Source: Campylobacter jejuni (lineage in GTDB: Bacteria; Campylobacterota; Campylobacteria; Campylobacterales; Campylobacteraceae). Taken from it: DNA of 64,000 bases. The stretch spans positions 1 through 64,000 of the forward strand of contig NZ_NFOE01000013.1 in NCBI RefSeq assembly GCF_002179635.1, read 5' to 3'. The notes beneath the pieces are model-generated. The model did no database searches. It worked only from the letters and a program-made list of their open reading frames with translations, and was not told where the DNA came from. Numbering within the stretch: position 1 is the stretch's first letter; each line of letters opens with the position of its first letter. The position numbers and the translations under genes were made by a program. This document shows positions 61,895 through 64,000 of the stretch, in pieces.

Positions 61895-62086
61895 ATGAAA
61901 AAGATTTTTATAGCATTTTTTGTATTTTTGTTAGGATTTATAAGTGTGTCAAATTCTGCACCTTTAGATGAAATTTTTCAAGATGTTAATGTTTCAGGTA
62001 GTATGCGTTATCGTTTTGAGCATAATAGCCCAAAAGATAGAGGAAATAATAATTTTAATCAAAGAATTCAAATTCAAATGCATTAA
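61895..62086 (+). pseudogene. Truncated porin-like N-terminus (Cj0364-like)
   Basis: A 63-codon frame encodes a signal peptide (KKIFIAFFVFLLGFISVSNSA) followed by APLDEIFQDVNVSGSMRYRF and a few polar residues. This resembles the mature start of Campylobacter major porins, which begin with a PLEEAIKDVDVSGVLRYRY-type strand. A complete porin would run about 400 residues, but the frame ends at a stop shared with a hairpin and no further strand sequence follows before cmeC. C. jejuni also has a small gene at this place, so the stub may be old and possibly still expressed as a peptide. Confidence 0.6.
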
Positions 62087-62114
62087 CAACTAAGCCTTAA
62101 AGACTTAGTTGTTA
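62084..62114. terminator. Hairpin between porin remnant and cmeC
   Basis: TAACAACTAAG (62084-62094) pairs with CTTAGTTGTTA (62104-62114) over a 9-base loop. It holds the stop codons of both convergent genes. Confidence 0.65.
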
Positions 62115-63547
62115 TAAAAGTTTTCCTTTAAGTTTTCTTCCATAGCTTTGATGTTTTCTTTTGATTCTTCTTTAGCGTTAAATCCTCCACCAAAAGCTTT
62201 CATAACATCTACAATAGAATTTGCAAGCTCATAAGATGAGTTAGTATAAGAAAGTTTAGCATTTAAATAATTTCTTTGATCTTGTAAAAAATCAGCCAAG
62301 TTAATCACGCCATTTTCATATCTTAAGGTAGAAATTTCATAAATTTTACTTTGGGCTAGAAATAAATTTTTATAATTTTGCTCATTTTCATAATAGCTTT
62401 GGCGGTTAAATAAAGCAAGTCTTATCTCTCCAAAAGCTGTTTTTAAGGTGTTTTCATATTGTAAAAATGCTTCATCTTTGGTAAGCTTTGCAATATTAAC
62501 ATTATTCATAATTTCACCCCAATGAAAAATCGGCATCGCAAAATTTCCAGCTACATTCCAAGTATTGCTTCCATGTTTGACTAAAAGATCTAAATCATTA
62601 CTTTGAAAACCCAAAAGTCCTGTTAAAGAAAGGTTTGGTAAAAATGCAGTTCTAGCTACTCCAACAAGATAATTTTTTTCTTCTAAAATTTTTAAACTAG
62701 CTTGCACATCAGGTCTTTGAAGCAAAATTTCACTGCCAATGCCCTCGGGTATGCTAAGCTCGTATTGTCCTATTTTTTTATACTCTATGCTATTATAAAG
62801 TATATCATCAATATCATTTGAAGTTAGGATTTTTAAGGCTTTGGTATTAGCTTCTTTTTGAATTTTAGCGTTTGTGAGTAAAACTCTTGAATTTTCAAGC
62901 TCAGCTTTAAATTTGTTAAGCTCATACTCACTAATTACTCCAAGTTTAAAATGCTCTAATTTTAACTCATAAGTTTTTTGATAACTTTGGGTTGTTTCTT
63001 CTAAAATTTTTACTTGCTCGCTTAAGCTTGCTAGGTTAAAATAAGTTTTTACTACATTAGAAATTAAGCTCAATCTTGCGCTTTCATAGTCAAACTCACT
63101 AGCTTGTAATTTTGCTTTTGAAGCACCATAAGTATCTCTGTATTTACCCCATAAATCTACTTCATAGCTTAAATTTAAACCCATGTTAAAATCATTACCA
63201 TAAGCAAATTCATTGCTTTTGTTACTTGGAGCATTAATGCTAGTTTTTGCTCTTGCTCCGCTAGCACTTCCATCAAGTTTAGGAAGTAAATCACTTCTTG
63301 CTATACCTAAAGTTTCATAAGCCTTTTGTAAATTTATATATGCAATTTGCAAGTCGTTATTGTTTTTTAAAGCTTGATCGACTAAGGTATTTAAATATTT
63401 ATCATCAAAAGCTTTCCACCATTGTTTGTTAATGCTAATATTTTGGTCTAAACTTTTAGTGTAATTTACATCTTTGATTTCTAAATTTGGTTTTAAACTG
63501 CAAGCTGTTATTAAAAAACAACTTGCAAAAATTATTAATTTACGCAT
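62105..63547 (-). CDS. cmeC: CmeC, outer-membrane channel of the CmeABC efflux pump
   Basis: The 480-aa protein is a TolC/OprM-type outer-membrane factor that exports bile salts and antibiotics with CmeA and CmeB. It has a lipoprotein signal with lipobox LITAC (residues about 12-16), then two repeats of the helical OMF fold; [15 protein letters not shown] near 283 and [13 protein letters not shown] near 317 are family marks. The ATG at 63547, eight bases after AGAGG, is preferred over a TTG 24 bases upstream. It overlaps the cmeB stop by 8 bases, so the subunits are coupled. The CmeR-controlled promoter is outside the window. Confidence 0.94.
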   Translation of the reverse strand: MRKLIIFASCFLITACSLKPNLEIKDVNYTKSLDQNISINKQWWKAFDDKYLNTLVDQALKNNNDLQIAYINLQKAYETLGIARSDLLPKLDGSASGARAKTSINAPSNKSNEFAYGNDFNMGLNLSYEVDLWGKYRDTYGASKAKLQASEFDYESARLSLISNVVKTYFNLASLSEQVKILEETTQSYQKTYELKLEHFKLGVISEYELNKFKAELENSRVLLTNAKIQKEANTKALKILTSNDIDDILYNSIEYKKIGQYELSIPEGIGSEILLQRPDVQASLKILEEKNYLVGVARTAFLPNLSLTGLLGFQSNDLDLLVKHGSNTWNVAGNFAMPIFHWGEIMNNVNIAKLTKDEAFLQYENTLKTAFGEIRLALFNRQSYYENEQNYKNLFLAQSKIYEISTLRYENGVINLADFLQDQRNYLNAKLSYTNSSYELANSIVDVMKAFGGGFNAKEESKENIKAMEENLKENFYNN

Positions 63548-64000
63548 TGATTTTACCTCTTTTTTTATCAAGCCATTTATTAAAGCTTTCTAATAAATAG
63601 AAAAATAAAGGTACAAAGAAAATGGCTATAGTAGAAGCTGCTATCATACCTCCTATAACACCCGTGCCTATTGCATGGCGACTTGCACTTCCTGCTCCAT
63701 AAGCAAAGTACAAAGGTAAAATACCACAAATAAATGCTAATGAAGTCATTACAATAGGTCTAAATCTTAATTTTGCTGCACTAATAGAAGCTTCAAAAAT
63801 ACTTTTTCCTTTTTTAAGATGTTCTTCCATAGCAAACTCGACAATCAAAATTGCATTTTTAGCCGAAAGTCCTATTAAAAGTAAAAGTCCTGTTTGAAAA
63901 TATATATCATTTTCTAAGCCTCTAAGCCATACAAGAAGTAAAGAGCCAAACACCGCAAAAGGCACAGCAGTGATTACTGCTAAAGGCATAAGCCATCTTT
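63540..64000 (-). CDS. cmeB: CmeB, inner-membrane RND transporter (C-terminal part)
   Basis: Only the last 153 codons are in the window; the gene continues past base 64000. The visible part is the end of an HAE1-family RND pump, with helices TM9-12. [19 protein letters not shown] and [20 protein letters not shown] are RND hallmarks. It pumps bile acids, fluoroquinolones and macrolides in C. jejuni. It overlaps cmeC by 8 bases in the order cmeA-B-C. Confidence 0.94.
   Translation of the reverse strand, partial: RWLMPLAVITAVPFAVFGSLLLVWLRGLENDIYFQTGLLLLIGLSAKNAILIVEFAMEEHLKKGKSIFEASISAAKLRFRPIVMTSLAFICGILPLYFAYGAGSASRHAIGTGVIGGMIAASTIAIFFVPLFFYLLESFNKWLDKKRGKINA

Overview
The window looks like the chromosome of a thermophilic, urease-positive Campylobacter of the C. 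lari group. The DNA is AT-rich, ribosome binding sites are of the AAGGA type, and many proteins (EptC, Cj0258-like regulator, PyrC, CmeBC, RNase J, KsgA, ThyX, QueF) match Campylobacter by sequence and gene order. A complete urease operon beside gyrB points to C. lari (UPTC-like) rather than C. jejuni. This rests on recognition of protein sequences and gene order; no database was searched.

Layout. 1-8750: partial tRNA-Glu, manganese exporter mntP, exonuclease III, eptC-dgkA-regulator-pyrC, a methyltransferase, a zinc uptake operon (znuACB-like) and a secreted ATP-dependent DNA ligase. 8753-9395: rplT-rpmI. 9545-14405: an accessory block with a 73-aa membrane protein, a UPF0174 (YaaW-type) protein, a membrane-associated protein with an HNH-like core, a coiled-coil tail-anchored protein, a 101-aa protein and a WYL regulator. 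14402-24489: adenine methyltransferase, infC-thrS, uppP, OPT transporter, nrdA, purB. 24569-31031: RluD-type synthase, a frameshifted radical SAM gene, a 36-aa membrane protein, rlmN, a nucleosidase-like protein, ksgA and RNase J. 31086-32835: a compact type II restriction-modification pair. 32857-40945: RsuA-type synthase, rpsT, prfA, transglycosylase, recJ, pyrG, thyX, PhnA-like protein, outer-membrane barrel, queF. 40993-45860: ureABEFGH. 45908-51898: P-loop kinase, gyrB, dnaN, dnaA and ruvC with the probable replication origin. 51901-55690: unknown gene, DUF305 protein, DUF262/DUF1524 restriction-like protein, integrase remnant, tRNA-Val. 55736-64000: rarA, DUF945-like protein, glmM-lspA-hemJ, a HemN/HemW-like radical SAM protein, a porin remnant, cmeC and the end of cmeB.

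The most unusual part is 9545-14405. A run of ten G lies exactly between a TTGACA -35 and a TGnTATAAT extended -10 in front of the UPF0174 gene, so slippage should change promoter spacing and switch the genes behind it on or off. Those genes encode a membrane-linked HNH-like protein, a coiled-coil membrane protein and a WYL regulator, a type common in phage-defence loci. I propose a phase-variable defence or conflict cassette; that function is inference.

Two more defence-type insertions are visible: the R-M pair at 31086-32835 and the DUF262/DUF1524 gene beside an integrase fragment and tRNA-Val. The rest is ordinary core genome, apart from local decay (radical SAM frameshift, porin stub) and some tight overlaps, notably the ligase start inside rplT and across its terminator. 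No gap between genes exceeds 300 bases.
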